Positions 26,401-41,520 are shown, counted from the first letter of the stretch. The stretch: DNA of 64,000 nt from Hydractinia symbiolongicarpus (GCF_029227915.1 NC_079877.1:32205851-32269850); one strand, 5' to 3'. The notes: generated by a model from the letters alone, not told the origin. Translations and numbers: made by a program.

Positions 26401-29400
26401 TATACTTCTGACTATACGGGCCGAGTCAGGGATTTACGGGAAATCGGAGGTTTTTGTTTGCCGGCGATTAAACTTCTTTTATTTAGCGTCTCATCAAAAA
26501 TGAAAACATTTTTGTAAACTACAAGTCTCATGCGTTTTAGTGCTGAAAAAATAATTTAAAAAATCGTTCGGGAAAATGAGTTTACTCCCTGGGAACTTTC
26601 TTTGTATACTTTTTACTATACGGGCCGAGTCCGGGATTTACGGGAAATCGCAGGTTTTCGTTTGCCGACGATTAAACTTCTTTTATTCAGCGTCTCATCA
26701 AAAATGAAAACATTTTTAAGAACTACAAGTCTCATGCGTTTTACTGGTAAAAAAATAATTTAAAAAATCGTTCGGGAAGTGAGTTTACTCCCTGGGTACT
26801 TTCTTTGTATACTTTTGAATATACGGGTCGTGTCAGAGAATTAGGGGAAATCGCGAGTTTTCGTTTGTCGGCGATTAAACTTGCTTTATTCAGCGTCTCA
26901 TCAAAAATGTAAACATTTTTGAAAACTACAAGTCTCATGCGATTTAGTGGTGAAAAACTAATTAAAAAAATCGGTCGGGAAATGAGTTTACCCCCTGGGT
27001 ACTTTCTTTGTATACTTTTGACCATACGGGTCGTGTCCGGATTTAGGGGAAATCGCGGGTTTTTGTTTGCCGGCGATTAAACTTGTTTTATTCAGCGTCT
27101 CATCAAAAATGTAAAATTTTTTAAAAACTACAAGTCTCATGCGTTTTAGTGGTGAAATACTAATTTAAAAAATCGTTCGGGAAATGAGTTTACTCCCTAG
27201 GTACTTCCTTTGTATACTTTTGACCATACGGGTCGTGTCCGGGATTTAGGGGAGATCGCGGGTTTTCGTTTGCCGGCGATTAAACTTCTTTTATTCAGCG
27301 TCTCATCAAAAATGAAAACATTTTTGTAAACTACAAGTCTCATGCGTTTTAGTGCTGAAAAAATAATTTAAAAAATCGTTCGGGAAATGAGTTTACTCCC
27401 TGGGAACTTTCTTTGTATACTTTTGACTATACGGGCCGAGTCCGGGATTTACGGGAAATCGCAGGTTTTCGTTTGCCGACGATTAAACTTCTTTTATTCA
27501 GCGTCTCATCAAAAATGAAACATTTTTAAGAACTACAAGTCTCATGCGTTTTACTGGTGAAATAATAATTTAAAAAATCGTTCGGGAAGTGAGTTTACTC
27601 CCTGGGTACTTTCTTTGTATACTTTTGAATATACGGGTCGTGTCAGAGATTTAGGGGAAATCGCGAGTTTTCGTTTGCCGGCGATTAAACTTCTTTTATT
27701 CAGCGTCTCATCAAAAATAAAAATATTTTTGAAAACTACAAGTCTCATGCGTTTGACTGGTAAAAAAATAATTTAAAAAATCGTTCGGGAAATGAGTTTA
27801 CTCCCTGGGTACTTTCTTTGTATACTTCTGACTATACGGGCCGAGTCAGGGATTTACGGGAAATCGCAAGTTTTCGTTTGCCGCCGATTAAACTTCTTTT
27901 ATTCAGCGTCTCATCAAAAATGAACATATTTTTGTAAACTACAAGTCTCATGCCTTTTAGTGATGAAAAACTAATTTAAAAAATCGGTCGGGAAATTAGT
28001 TTACTCCCTGGGTACTTACTTTGTATACTTTTGACCATACGGGTTATGTCCGGGATTTAGGGGAAATCGCGGGTTTTCGTTTGCCGGCTATTAAACTTCT
28101 TTTATTCAGCGTCTCATCAAAAATGAAAATATTTTTGAAAACTAAAAGTCTCATGCGTTTTACTGGTGAAAAAATAATTTAAAAAATCGTTCGGGAAATG
28201 AGTATACTCCCTGGGTACTTTCTTTGTATACTTCTGACTATACGGGCCGAGTCAGGGATTTACCGGAAATCGCGGGTTTTCGTTTGCCGGCGATTAAACT
28301 TCTTTTATTCAGCGTCTCATCAAAAATGAAAATCTTTTTGAAAACTACATGTCTCATGCGTTTTACTGGTAAAAAAATAATTTAAAAAATCGTTCGGGAA
28401 ATGAGTTTACTCCCTGGGTACTTTCTTTGTATACTTCTAACTATACGGGCCGAGTCAGGGATTTACGGGAAATCGCAGGTTTTCGTTTGCCGCCGATTAA
28501 ACTTCTTTTATTCAGCGTCTCATCAAAAATGAACACATTTTTGTAAACTACAAGTCTCATGCGATTTAGTGGTGAGAAACTAATTAAAAAAATCGGTCGG
28601 GAAATGAGTTTACCCCCTGGGTACTTTCTTTGTATACCTTTGACCATACGGGTCGTGTCCGGATTTAAGGGAAATCGCGGGTTTTTGTTTGCCGGCGATT
28701 AAACTTGTTTTATTCAGCGTCTCATCAAAAATGAACATATTTTTGTAAACTACAAGTCTCATGCCTTTTAGTGATGAAAAACTATTTTAAAAAATCGTTC
28801 GGGAAATGAGTATACTCCCTGGGTACTTTCTTTGTATACTTCTGACTATACGGGCCGAGTCAGTGATTTACCGGAAATCGCGGGTTTTCGTTTGCCGGCG
28901 ATTAAACTTCTTTTATTCAGCGTCTCATCAAAAATGAAAATATTTTTGAAAACTACATGTCTCATGCGTTTTACTGGTAAAAAAATAATTTAAAAAATCG
29001 TTCGGGAAATAAGTTTACTCCCTGGGTACTTTCTTTGTATACTTCTGACTATACGGGCCGAGTCAGGGATTTACGGGAAATCGCAGGTTTTCGTTTGCCG
29101 GCGATTAAACTTCTTTTATTTAGCGTCTCATCAAAAATGAAAACATTTTTGTAAACTACAAGTCTCATGCGTTTTAGTGCTGAAAAAATAATTTAAAAAA
29201 TCGTTCGGGAAATGAGTTTACTCCCTGGGTACTTTCTTTGTATACTTCTGACTATACGGGCCGAGTCAGGGATTTACGGGAAATCGCAAGTTTTCGTTTG
29301 CCGCCGATTAAACTTCTTTTATTCAGCGTCTCATCAAAAATGAATATATTTTTGTAAACTACAAGTCTCATGCCTTTTAGTGATGAAAAACTAATTTAAA

Positions 29401-32400
29401 AAATCGGTCGGGAAATTAGTTTACTCCCTGGGTACTTTCTTTGTATACTTTTGACCATACGGGTTATGTCCGGGATTTAGGGGAAATCGCGGGTTTTCGT
29501 TTGCCGGCTATTAAACTTCTTTTATTCAGCGTCTCATCAAAAATGAAAATATTTTTGAAAACTAAAAGTCTCATGCGTTTTACTGGTGAAAAAATAATTT
29601 AAAAAATCGTTCGGGAAATGAGTATACTCCCTGGGTACTTTCTTTGTATACTTCTGACTATACGGGCCGAGTCAGGGATTTACCGGAAATCGCGGGTTTT
29701 CGTTTGCCGGCGATTAAACTTCTTTTATTCAGCGTCTCATCAAAAATGAAAATATTTTTGAAAACTACATGTCTCATGCGTTTTACTGGTAAAAAAATAA
29801 TTTAAAAAATCGTTCGGGAAATGAGTTTACTCCCTGGGTACTTTCTTTGTATACTTCTAACTATACGGGCCGAGTCAGGGATTTACGGGAAATCGCAGTT
29901 TTTCGTTTGCCGCCGATTAAACTTCTTTTATTCAGCGTCTCATCAAAAATGAACACATTTTTGTAAACTACAAGTCTCATGCGATTTAGTGGTGAGAAAC
30001 TAATTAAAAAAATCGGTCGTGAAATGAGTTTACCCCCTGGGTACTTTCTTTGTATACCTTTGACCATACGGGTCGTGTCCGGATTTAGGGGAAATCGCGG
30101 GTTTTTGTTTGCCGGCGATTAAACTTGTTTTATTCAGCGTCTCATCAAAAATGAACATATTTTTGTAAACTACAAGTCTCATGCCTTTTAGTGATGAAAA
30201 ACTATTTTAAAAAATCGTTCGGGAAATGAGTATACTCCCTGGGTACTTTCTTTGTATACTTCTGACTATACGGGCCGAGTCAGTGATTTACCGGAAATCG
30301 CGGGTTTTCGTTTGCCGGCGATTAAACTTCTTTTATTCAGCGTCTCATCAAAAATGAAAATATTTTTGAAAACTACATGTCTCATGCGTTTTACTGGTAA
30401 AAAAATAATTTAAAAAATCGTTCGGGAAATAAGTTTACTCCCTGGGTACTTTCTTTGTATACTTCTGACTATACGGGCCGAGTCAGGGATTTACGGGAAA
30501 TCGCAGGTTTTCGTTTGCCGGCGATTAAACTTCTTTTTTTTAGCGTCTCATCAAAAATGAAAACATTTTTGTAAACTACAAGTCTCATGCGTTTTAGTGC
30601 TGAAAAAATAATTTAAAAAATCGTTCGGGAAAATGAGTTTACTCCCTGGGAACTTTCTTTGTATACTTTTTACTATACGGGCCGAGTCCGGGATTTACGG
30701 GAAATCGCAGGTTTTCGTTTGCCGACGATTAAACTTCTTTTATTCAGCGTCTCATCAAAAATGAAAACATTTTTAAGAACTACAAGTCTCATGCGTTTTA
30801 CTGGTGAAAAAATAATTTAAAAAATCGTTCGGGAAGTGAGTTTACTCCCTGGGTACTTTCTTTGTATACTTTTGAATATACGGGTCGTGTCAGAGAATTA
30901 GGGGAAATCGCGAGTTTTCGTTTGTCGGCGATTAAACCTGCTTTATTCAGCGTCTCATCAAAAATGTAAACATTTTTGAAAACTACAAGTCTCATGCGAT
31001 TTAGTGGTGAAAAACTAATTAAAAAAATCGGTCGGGAAATGAGTTTACCCCCTGGGTACTTTCTTTGTATACTTTTGACCATACGGGTCGTGTCCGGATT
31101 TAGGGGAATTCGCGGGTTTTTGTTTGCCGGCGATTAAACTTGTTTTATTCAGCGTCTCATCAAAATTGTAAAATTTTTTAAAAACTACAAGTCTCATGCG
31201 TTTTAGTGGTGAAATACTAATTTAAAAAATCGTTCGGGAAATGAGTTTACTCCCTAGGTACTTCCTTTGTATACTTTTGACCATACGGGTCGTGTCCGGG
31301 ATTTAGGGGAAATCGCGGGTTTTTGTTTGCCGGCGATTAAACTTCTTTTATTCAGCGTCTCATCAAAAATGAAAACATTTTTGTAAACTACAAGTCTCAT
31401 GCGTTTTAGTGCTGAAAAAATAATTTAAAAAATCGTTCGGGAAATGAGTTTACTCCCTGGGAACTTTCTTTGTATACTTTTGACTATACGGGCCGAGTCC
31501 GGGATTTACGGGAAATCGCAGGTTTTCGTTTGCCGACGATTAAACTTCTTTTATTCAGCGTCTCATCAAAAATGAAACATTTTTAAGAACTACAAGTCTC
31601 ATGCGTTTTACTGGTGAAATAATAATTTAAAAAATCGTTCGGGAAGTGAGTTTACTCCCTGGGTACTTTCTTTGTATACTTTTGAATATACGGGTCGTGT
31701 CAGAGATTTAGGGGAAATCGCGAGTTTTCGTTTGCCGACGATTAAACTTCTTTTATTCAGCGTCTCATCAAAAATAAAAATATTTTTGAAAACTACAAGT
31801 CTCATGCGTTTGACTGGTAAAAAAATAATTTAAAAAATCGTTCGGGAAATGAGTTTACTCCCTGGGTACTTTCTTTGTATACTTATGACTATACGGGCCG
31901 AGTCAGGGATTTACGGGAAATCGCAAGTTTTCGTTTGCCGCCGATTAAACTTCTTTTATTCAGCGTCTCATCAAAAATGAACATATTTTTGTAAACTACA
32001 AGTCTCATGCCTTTTAGTGATGAAAAACTAATTTAAAAAATCGGTCGGGAAATTAGTTTACTCCCTGGGTACTTTCTTTGTATACTTTTGACCATACCGG
32101 TTATGTCCGGGATTTAGGGGAAATCGCGGGTTTTCGTTTGCCGGCTATTAAACTTCTTTTATTCAGCGTCTCATCAAAAATGAAAATATTTTTGAAAACT
32201 AAAAGTCTCATGCGTTTTACTGGTGAAAAAATAATTTAAAAAATCGTTCGGAAAATGAGTATACTCCCTGGGTACTTTCTTTGTATACTTCTGACTATAC
32301 GGGCCGAGTCAGGGATTTACCGGAAATCGCGGGTTTTCGTTTGCCGGCGATTAAACTTCTTTTATTCAGCGTCTCATCAAAAATGAAAATATTTTTGAAA

Positions 32401-33760
32401 ACTACATGTCTCATGCGTTTTACTGGTAAAAAAATAATTTAAAAAATCGTTCGGGAAATGAGTTTACTCCCTGGGTACTTTCTTTGTATACTTCTAACTA
32501 TACGGGCCGAGTCAGGGATTTACGGGAAATCGCAGGTTTTCGTTTGCCGCCGATTAAACTTCTTTTATTCAGCGTCTCATCAAAAATGAACACATTTTTG
32601 TAAACTACAAGTCTCATGCGATTTAGTGGTGAGAAACTAATTAAAAAAATCGGTCGGGAAATGAGTTTACCCCCTGGGTACTTTCTTTGTATACCTTTGA
32701 CCATACGGGTCGTGTCCGGATTTAGGGGAAATCGCGGGTTTTTGTTTGCCGGCGATTAAACTTGTTTTATTCAGCGTCTCATCAAAAATGAACATATTTT
32801 TGTAAACTACAAGTCTCATGCCTTTTAGTGATGAAAAACTATTTTAAAAAATCGTTCGGGAAATGAGTATACTCCCTGGGTACTTTCTTTGTATACTTCT
32901 GACTATACGGGCCGAGTCAGTGATTTACCGGAAATCGCGGGTTTTCGTTTGCCGGCGATTAAACTTCTTTTATTCAGCGTCTCATCAAAAATGAAAATAT
33001 TTTTGAAAACTACATGTCTCATGCGTTTTACTGGTAAAAAAATAATTTAAAAAATCGTTCGGGAAGTGAGTTTACTCCCTGGGTACTTTCTTTGTATACT
33101 TTTGAATATACGGGTCGTGTCAGAGAATTAGGGGAAATCGCGAGTTTTCGTTTGTCGGCGATTAAACCTGCTTTATTCAGCGTCTCATCAAAAATGTAAA
33201 CATTTTTGAAAACTACAAGTCTCATGCGATTTAGTGGTGAAAAACTAATTAAAAAAATCGGTCGGGAAATGAGTTTACCCCCTGGGTACTTTCTTTGTAT
33301 ACTTTTGACCATACGGGTCGTGTCCGGATTTAGGGGAAATCGCGGGTTTTTGTTTGCCGGCGATTAAACTTGTTTTATTCAGCGTCTCATCAAAAATGTA
33401 AAATTTTTTAAAAACTACAAGTCTCATGCGTTTTAGTGGTGAAATACTAATTTAAAAAATCGTTCGGGAAATGAGTTTACTCCCTAGGTACTTCCTTTGT
33501 ATACTTTTGACCATACGGGTCGTGTCCGGGATTTAGGGGAAATCGCGGGTTTTTGTTTGCCGGCGATTAAACTTCTTTTATTCAGCGTCTCATCAAAAAT
33601 GAAAACATTTTTGTAAACTACAAGTCTCATGCGTTTTAGTGCTGAAAAAATAATTTAAAAAATCGTTCGGGAAATGAGTTTACTCCCTGGGAACTTTCTT
33701 TGTATACTTTTGACTATACGGGCCGAGTCCGGGATTTACGGGAAATCGCAGGTTTTCGTT
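26400..33760 (+). repeat. 4057-bp (20-monomer) higher-order repeat with an internal 1420-bp duplication
   Basis: The monomer series at 26.4-29.0 kb is repeated at 30.45-33.06 kb with a constant 4057-bp offset (landmarks 26741/30798, 27551/31608, 28441/32498). Inside the unit, the 27.8-29.0 kb part is itself repeated at about 29.2-30.4 kb, offset 1420 bp (7 monomers). A further partial copy restarts at about 33.03 kb, offset 2230 bp from 30.8 kb. Copies are near-identical. Confidence 0.8.
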
Positions 33761-34842
33761 TGCCGGCGATTAAACTTGTTTTATTCAGCGTCTCATCAAA
33801 AATGTAAAAATTTTTAAAAACTACAAGTCTCATGCGTTTTAGTGGTGAAATACTAATTTAAAAAATCGTTCGGGAAATGAGTTTACTCCCTAGGTACTTT
33901 CTTTGTAAACTTTTGAACATACGGGTCGTGTCCGGGATTTAGGGGAAATCGCGGGTTTTTGTTTGCCGGCTTCTTTCATTCAGCGTCTCATCAAAAATGC
34001 AAACATTTTTGTAAACTACAAGTCTCATGCGTTTTAGTGCTGAAAAAATAATTTAAAAAATCGTTCGGGAAATGAGTTTACTCCCTGGGAACTTTCTTTG
34101 TATACTTTTGACTATACGGGCCGAGTCCGGGATTTACGGGAAATCGCAGGTTTTCGTTTGCCGACGATTAAACTTCTTTTATTCAGCGTCTCATCAAAAA
34201 TGAAACATTTTTAAGAACTACAAGTCTCATGCGTTTTACTGGTGAAATAATAATTTAAAAAATCGTTCGGGAAGTGAGTTTACTCCCTGGGTACTTTCTT
34301 TGAATACTTTTGACGATACGGGTCGTGTCCGGATTTAGGGGAAATTGCGGGTTTTTGTTTGCCGTCGATTAAACTTGTTTTATCCAGCGTCTCATCAAAA
34401 ATGTAAAAATTTTTAAAAACTACAAGTCTCATGCGTTTTAGTGGTGAAATACTAATTTAAAAAATCGTTCGGGAAATGAGTTTACTCCCTAGGTACTTTC
34501 TTTGTATACTTTTGACCATACGGGTCGTGTCCGGGATTTAGGGGAAATCGCGGGTTTTTGTTTGCCGGCGATTAAACTTCTTTTATTCAGCGTCTCATCA
34601 AAAATGCAAACATTTTTGTAAACTACAAGTCTCATGCGTTTTAGTGCTGAAAAAATAATTTAAAAAATCGTTCGGGAAATGAGTTTACTCCCTGGGAACT
34701 TTCTTTGTATACTTTTGACTATACGGGCCGAGTCCGGGATTTACGGGAAATCGCAGGTTTTCGTTTGCCGACGATTAAACTTCTTTTATTCAGCGTCTCA
34801 TCAAAAATGAAACATTTTTAAGAACTACAAGTCTCATGCGTT

Positions 34843-37800
34843 TTACTGGTGAAATAATAATTTAAAAAATCGATCGGGAAGTGAGTTTACTCCCTGGGTA
34901 CTTTCTTTGTATACTTTTGAATATACGGGTCGTGTCAGAGATTTAGGGGAAATGGCGAGTTTTCGTTTGCCGGCGATTAAACTTGCTTTATTCAGCGTCT
35001 CATCAAAAATGTAAACTATTTTAAAAATTACAAGTCTCATGCGTTTTAGTGATGAAAAACTAATTTAAAAAATCATTCGGGAAATTAGTTTACTCCCTGG
35101 GTACTTTCTTTGTATACTTCTGACTATACGGGCCGAGTCAGGGATTTACGGGAAATCGCAAGTTTTCGTTTGCTGCCGATTAAACTTCTTTTATTCAGCG
35201 TCTCATCAAAAATGAAACATTTTTAAGAACTACAAGTCTCATGCGTTTTACTGGTGAAATAATAATTTAAAAAATCGATCGGGAAGTGAGTTTACTCCCT
35301 GGGTACTTTCTTTGTATACTTTTGAATATACGGGTCGTGTCAGAGATTTAGGGGAAATGGCGAGTTTTCGTTTGCCGGCGATTAAACTTGCTTTATTCAG
35401 CGTCTCATCAAAAATGTAAACTATTTTAAAAATTACAAGTCTCATGCGTTTTAGTGATGAAAAACTAATTTAAAAAATCATTCGGGAAATTAGTTTACTG
35501 CCGGCGATTAAACTTCTTTTATTCAGCGTCTCATCAAAAATGAAAATATTTTTGAAAACTACAAGTCTCATGCGTTTTAGTGGTGAAATACTAATTTAAA
35601 AAATCGTTCGGGAAATGAGTTTACTCCCTAGGTACTTTCTTTGTAAACTTTTGAACATACGGGTCGTGTCCGGGATTTAGGGGAAATCGCGGGTTTTTGT
35701 TTGCCGGCGATTAAACTTCTTTCATTCAGCGTCTCATCAAAAATGCAAACATTTTTGTAAACTACAAGTCTCATGCGTTTTAGTGCTGAAAAAATAATTT
35801 AAAAAATCGTTCGGGAAATGAGTTTACTCCCTGGGAACTTTCTTTGTATACTTTTGACTATACGGGCCGAGTCCGGGATTTACGGGAAATCGCAGGTTTT
35901 CGTTTGCCGACGATTAAACTTCTTTTATTCAGCGTCTCATCAAAAATGAAACATTTTTAAGAACTACAAGTCTCATGCGTTTTACTGGTGAAATAATAAT
36001 TTAAAAAATCGTTCGGGAAGTGAGTTTACTCCCTGGGTACTTTCTTTGTATACTTTTGAATATACGGGTCGTGTCAGAGATTTAGGGGAAATGGCGAGTT
36101 TTCGTTTGCCGGCGATTAAACTTGCTTTATTCAGCGTCTCATCAAAAATGTAAACTATTTTAAAAATTACAAGTCTCATGCGTTTTAGTGATGAAAAACT
36201 AATTTAAAAAATCATTCGGGAAATTAGTTTACTGCCGGCGATTAAACTTCTTTTATTCAGCGTCTCATCAAAAATGAAAATATTTTTGAAAACTACAAGT
36301 CTCATGCGTTTTAGTGGTGAAATACTAATTTAAAAAATCGTTCGGGAAATGAGTTTACTCCCTAGGTACTTTCTTTGTAAACTTTTGAACATACGGGTCG
36401 TGTCCGGGATTTAGGGGAAATCGCGGGTTTTTGTTTGCCGGCGATTAAACTTCTTTCATTCAGCGTCTCATCAAAAATGCAAACATTTTTGTAAACTACA
36501 AGTCTCATGCGTTTTAGTGCTGAAAAAATAATTTAAAAAATCGTTCGGGAAATGAGTTTACTCCCTGGGAACTTTCTTTGTATACTTTTGACTATACGGG
36601 CCGAGTCCGGGATTTACGGGAAATCGCAGGTTTTCGTTTGCCGACGATTAAACTTCTTTTATTCAGCGTCTCATCAAAAATGAAACATTTTTAAGAACTA
36701 CAAGTCTCATGCGTTTTACTGGTGAAATAATAATTTAAAAAATCGTTCGGGAAGTGAGTTTACTCCCTGGGTACTTTCTTTGAATACTTTTGACGATACG
36801 GGTCGTGTCCGGATTTAGGGGAAATTGCGGGTTTTTGTTTGCCGGCGATTAAACTTCTTTTATTCAGCGTCTCATCAAAAATGAAACATTTTTAAGAACT
36901 ACAAGTCTCATGCGTTTTACTGGTGAAATAATAATTTAAAAAATCGATCGGGAAGTGAGTTTACTCCCTGGGTACTTTCTTTGTATACTTTTGAATATAC
37001 GGGTCGTGTCAGAGATTTAGGGGAAATGGCGAGTTTTCGTTTGCCGGCGATTAAACTTGCTTTATTCAGCGTCTCATCAAAAATGTAAACTATTTTAAAA
37101 ATTACAAGTCTCATGCGTTTTAGTGATGAAAAACTAATTTAAAAAATCATTCGGGAAATTAGTTTACTGCCGGCGATTAAACTTCTTTTATTCAGCGTCT
37201 CATCAAAAATGAAAATATTTTTGAAAACTACAAGTCTCATGCGTTTTAGTGGTGAAATACTAATTTAAAAAATCGTTCGGGAAATGAGTTTACTCCCTAG
37301 GTACTTTCTTTGTAAACTTTTGAACATACGGGTCGTGTCCGGGATTTAGGGGAAATCGCGGGTTTTTGTTTGCCGGCGATTAAACTTCTTTCATTCAGCG
37401 TCTCATCAAAAATGCAAACATTTTTGTAAACTACAAGTCTCATGCGTTTTAGTGCTGAAAAAATAATTTAAAAAATCGTTCGGGAAATGAGTTTACTCCC
37501 TGGGAACTTTCTTTGTATACTTTTGACTATACGGGCCGAGTCCGGGATTTACGGGAAATCGCAGGTTTTCGTTTGCCGACGATTAAACTTCTTTTATTCA
37601 GCGTCTCATCAAAAATGAAACATTTTTAAGAACTACAAGTCTCATGCGTTTTACTGGTGAAATAATAATTTAAAAAATCGTTCGGGAAGTGAGTTTACTC
37701 CCTGGGTACTTTCTTTGTATACTTTTGAATATACGGGTCGTGTCAGAGATTTAGGGGAAATGGCGAGTTTTCGTTTGCCGGCGATTAAACTTGCTTTATT

Positions 37801-40800
37801 CAGCGTCTCATCAAAAATGTAAACTATTTTAAAAATTACAAGTCTCATGCGTTTTAGTGATGAAAAACTAATTTAAAAAATCATTCGGGAAATTAGTTTA
37901 CTGCCGGCGATTAAACTTCTTTTATTCAGCGTCTCATCAAAAATGCAAACATTTTTGTAAACTACAAGTCTCATGCGTTTTAGTGCTGAAAAAATAATTT
38001 AAAAAATCGTTCGGGAAATGAGTTTACTCCCTGGGAACTTTCTTTGTATACTTTTGACTATACGGGCCGAGTCCGGGATTTACGGGAAATCGCAGGTTTT
38101 CGTTTGCCGACGATTAAACTTCTTTTATTCAGCGTCTCATCAAAAATGAAACATTTTTAAGAACTACAAGTCTCATGCGTTTTACTGGTGAAATAATAAT
38201 TTAAAAAATCGATCGGGAAGTGAGTTTACTCCCTGGGTACTTTCTTTGTATACTTTTGAATATACGGGTCGTGTCAGAGATTTAGGGGAAATGGCGAGTT
38301 TTCGTTTGCCGGCGATTAAACTTGCTTTATTCAGCGTCTCATCAAAAATGTAAACTATTTTAAAAATTACAAGTCTCATGCGTTTTAGTGATGAAAAACT
38401 AATTTAAAAAATCATTCGGGAAATTAGTTTACTCCCTGGGTACTTTCTTTGTATACTTCTGACTATACGGGCCGAGTCAGGGATTTACGGGAAATCGCAA
38501 GTTTTCGTTTGCTGCCGATTAAACTTCTTTTATTCAGCGTCTCATCAAAAATGAAACATTTTTAAGAACTACAAGTCTCATGCGTTTTACTGGTGAAATA
38601 ATAATTTAAAAAATCGATCGGGAAGTGAGTTTACTCCCTGGGTACTTTCTTTGTATACTTTTGAATATACGGGTCGTGTCAGAGATTTAGGGGAAATGGC
38701 GAGTTTTCGTTTGCCGGCGATTAAACTTGCTTTATTCAGCGTCTCATCAAAAATGTAAACTATTTTAAAAATTACAAGTCTCATGCGTTTTAGTGATGAA
38801 AAACTAATTTAAAAAATCATTCGGGAAATTAGTTTACTGCCGGCGATTAAACATCTTTTATTCAGCGTCTCATCAAAAATGAAAATATTTTTGAAAACTA
38901 CAAGTCTCATGCGTTTTAGTGGTGAAATACTAATTTAAAAAATCGTTCGGGAAATGAGTTTACTCCCTAGGTACTTTCTTTGTAAACTTTTGAACATACG
39001 GGTCGTGTCCGGGATTTAGGGGAAATCGCGGGTTTTTGTTTGCCGGCGATTAAACTTCTTTCATTCAGCGTCTCATCAAAAATGCAAACATTTTTGTAAA
39101 CTACAAGTCTCATGCGTTTTAGTGCTGAAAAAATAATTTAAAAAATCGTTCGGGAAATGAGTTTACTCCCTGGGAACTTTCTTTGTATACTTTTGACTAT
39201 ACGGGCCGAGTCCGGGATTTACGGGAAATCGCAGGTTTTCGTTTGCCGACGATTAAACTTCTTTTATTCAGCGTCTCATCAAAAATGAAACATTTTTAAG
39301 AACTACAAGTCTCATGCGTTTTACTGGTGAAATAATAATTTAAAAAATCGTTCGGGAAGTGAGTTTACTCCCTGGGTACTTTCTTTGTATACTTTTGAAT
39401 ATACGGGTCGTGTCAGAGATTTAGGGGAAATGGCGAGTTTTCGTTTGCCGGCGATTAAACTTGCTTTATTCAGCGTCTCATCAAAAATGTAAACTATTTT
39501 AAAAATTACAAGTCTCATGCGTTTTAGTGATGAAAAACTAATTTAAAAAATCATTCGGGAAATTAGTTTACTGCCGGCGATTAAACTTCTTTTATTCAGC
39601 GTCTCATCAAAAATGAAAATATTTTTGAAAACTACAAGTCTCATGCGTTTTAGTGGTGAAATACTAATTTAAAAAATCGTTCGGGAAATGAGTTTACTCC
39701 CTAGGTACTTTCTTTGTAAACTTTTGAACATACGGGTCGTGTCCGGGATTTAGGGGAAATCGCGGGTTTTTGTTTGCCGGCGATTAAACTTCTTTCATTC
39801 AGCGTCTCATCAAAAATGCAAACATTTTTGTAAACTACAAGTCTCATGCGTTTTAGTGCTGAAAAAATAATTTAAAAAATCGTTCGGGAAATGAGTTTAC
39901 TCCCTGGGAACTTTCTTTGTATACTTTTGACTATACGGGCCGAGTCCGGGATTTACGGGAAATCGCAGGTTTTCGTTTGCCGACGATTAAACTTCTTTTA
40001 TTCAGCGTCTCATCAAAAATGAAACATTTTTAAGAACTACAAGTCTCATGCGTTTTACTGGTGAAATAATAATTTAAAAAATCGTTCGGGAAGTGAGTTT
40101 ACTCCCTGGGTACTTTCTTTGAATACTTTTGACGATACGGGTCGTGTCCGGATTTAGGGGAAATTGCGGGTTTTTGTTTGCCGGCGATTAAACTTCTTTT
40201 ATTCAGCGTCTCATCAAAAATGAAACATTTTTAAGAACTACAAGTCTCATGCGTTTTACTGGTGAAATAATAATTTAAAAAATCGATCGGGAAGTGAGTT
40301 TACTCCCTGGGTACTTTCTTTGTATACTTTTGAATATACGGGTCGTGTCAGAGATTTAGGGGAAATGGCGAGTTTTCGTTTGCCGGCGATTAAACTTGCT
40401 TTATTCAGCGTCTCATCAAAAATGTAAACTATTTTAAAAATTACAAGTCTCATGCGTTTTAGTGATGAAAAACTAATTTAAAAAATCATTCGGGAAATTA
40501 GTTTACTGCCGGCGATTAAACTTCTTTTATTCAGCGTCTCATCAAAAATGAAAATATTTTTGAAAACTACAAGTCTCATGCGTTTTAGTGGTGAAATACT
40601 AATTTAAAAAATCGTTCGGGAAATGAGTTTACTCCCTAGGTACTTTCTTTGTAAACTTTTGAACATACGGGTCGTGTCCGGGATTTAGGGGAAATCGCGG
40701 GTTTTTGTTTGCCGGCGATTAAACTTCTTTCATTCAGCGTCTCATCAAAAATGCAAACATTTTTGTAAACTACAAGTCTCATGCGTTTTAGTGCTGAAAA

Positions 40801-41520
40801 AATAATTTAAAAAATCGTTCGGGAAATGAGTTTACTCCCTGGGAACTTTCTTTGTATACTTTTGACTATACGGGCCGAGTCCGGGATTTACGGGAAATCG
40901 CAGGTTTTCGTTTGCCGACGATTAAACTTCTTTTATTCAGCGTCTCATCAAAAATGAAACATTTTTAAGAACTACAAGTCTCATGCGTTTTACTGGTGAA
41001 ATAATAATTTAAAAAATCGTTCGGGAAGTGAGTTTACTCCCTGGGTACTTTCTTTGTATACTTTTGAATATACGGGTCGTGTCAGAGATTTAGGGGAAAT
41101 GGCGAGTTTTCGTTTGCCGGCGATTAAACTTGCTTTATTCAGCGTCTCATCAAAAATGTAAACTATTTTAAAAATTACAAGTCTCATGCGTTTTAGTGAT
41201 GAAAAACTAATTTAAAAAATCATTCGGGAAATTAGTTTACTGCCGGCGATTAAACTTCTTTTATTCAGCGTCTCATCAAAAATGAAACATTTTTAAGAAC
41301 TACAAGTCTCATGCGTTTTACTGGTGAAATAATAATTTAAAAAATCGTTCGGGAAGTGAGTTTACTCCCTGGGTACTTTCTTTGTATACTTTTGAATATA
41401 CGGGTCGTGTCAGAGATTTAGGGGAAATGGCGGGTTTTTGTTTGCCGGCGATTAAACTTCTTTTATTCAGCGTCTCATCAAAAATGAAACATTTTTAAGA
41501 ACTACAAGTCTCATGCGTTT
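34843..41520 (+). repeat. 3339-bp higher-order repeat x2 with nested 1669-bp period
   Basis: The segment 34843-38181 is followed directly by a near-identical copy, 38182-41520; five independent landmarks are each displaced by 3339 bp. Within and across these copies a ~1669-bp sub-period links 35982, 37651, 39321 and 40990. Each 1669-bp unit is about seven full monomers plus two truncated 126-bp monomers. The copies differ by very few bases, for example one 'aacatcttttattc' for 'aacttcttttattc' near 38851, so this amplification is young compared with the left block. Confidence 0.88.
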
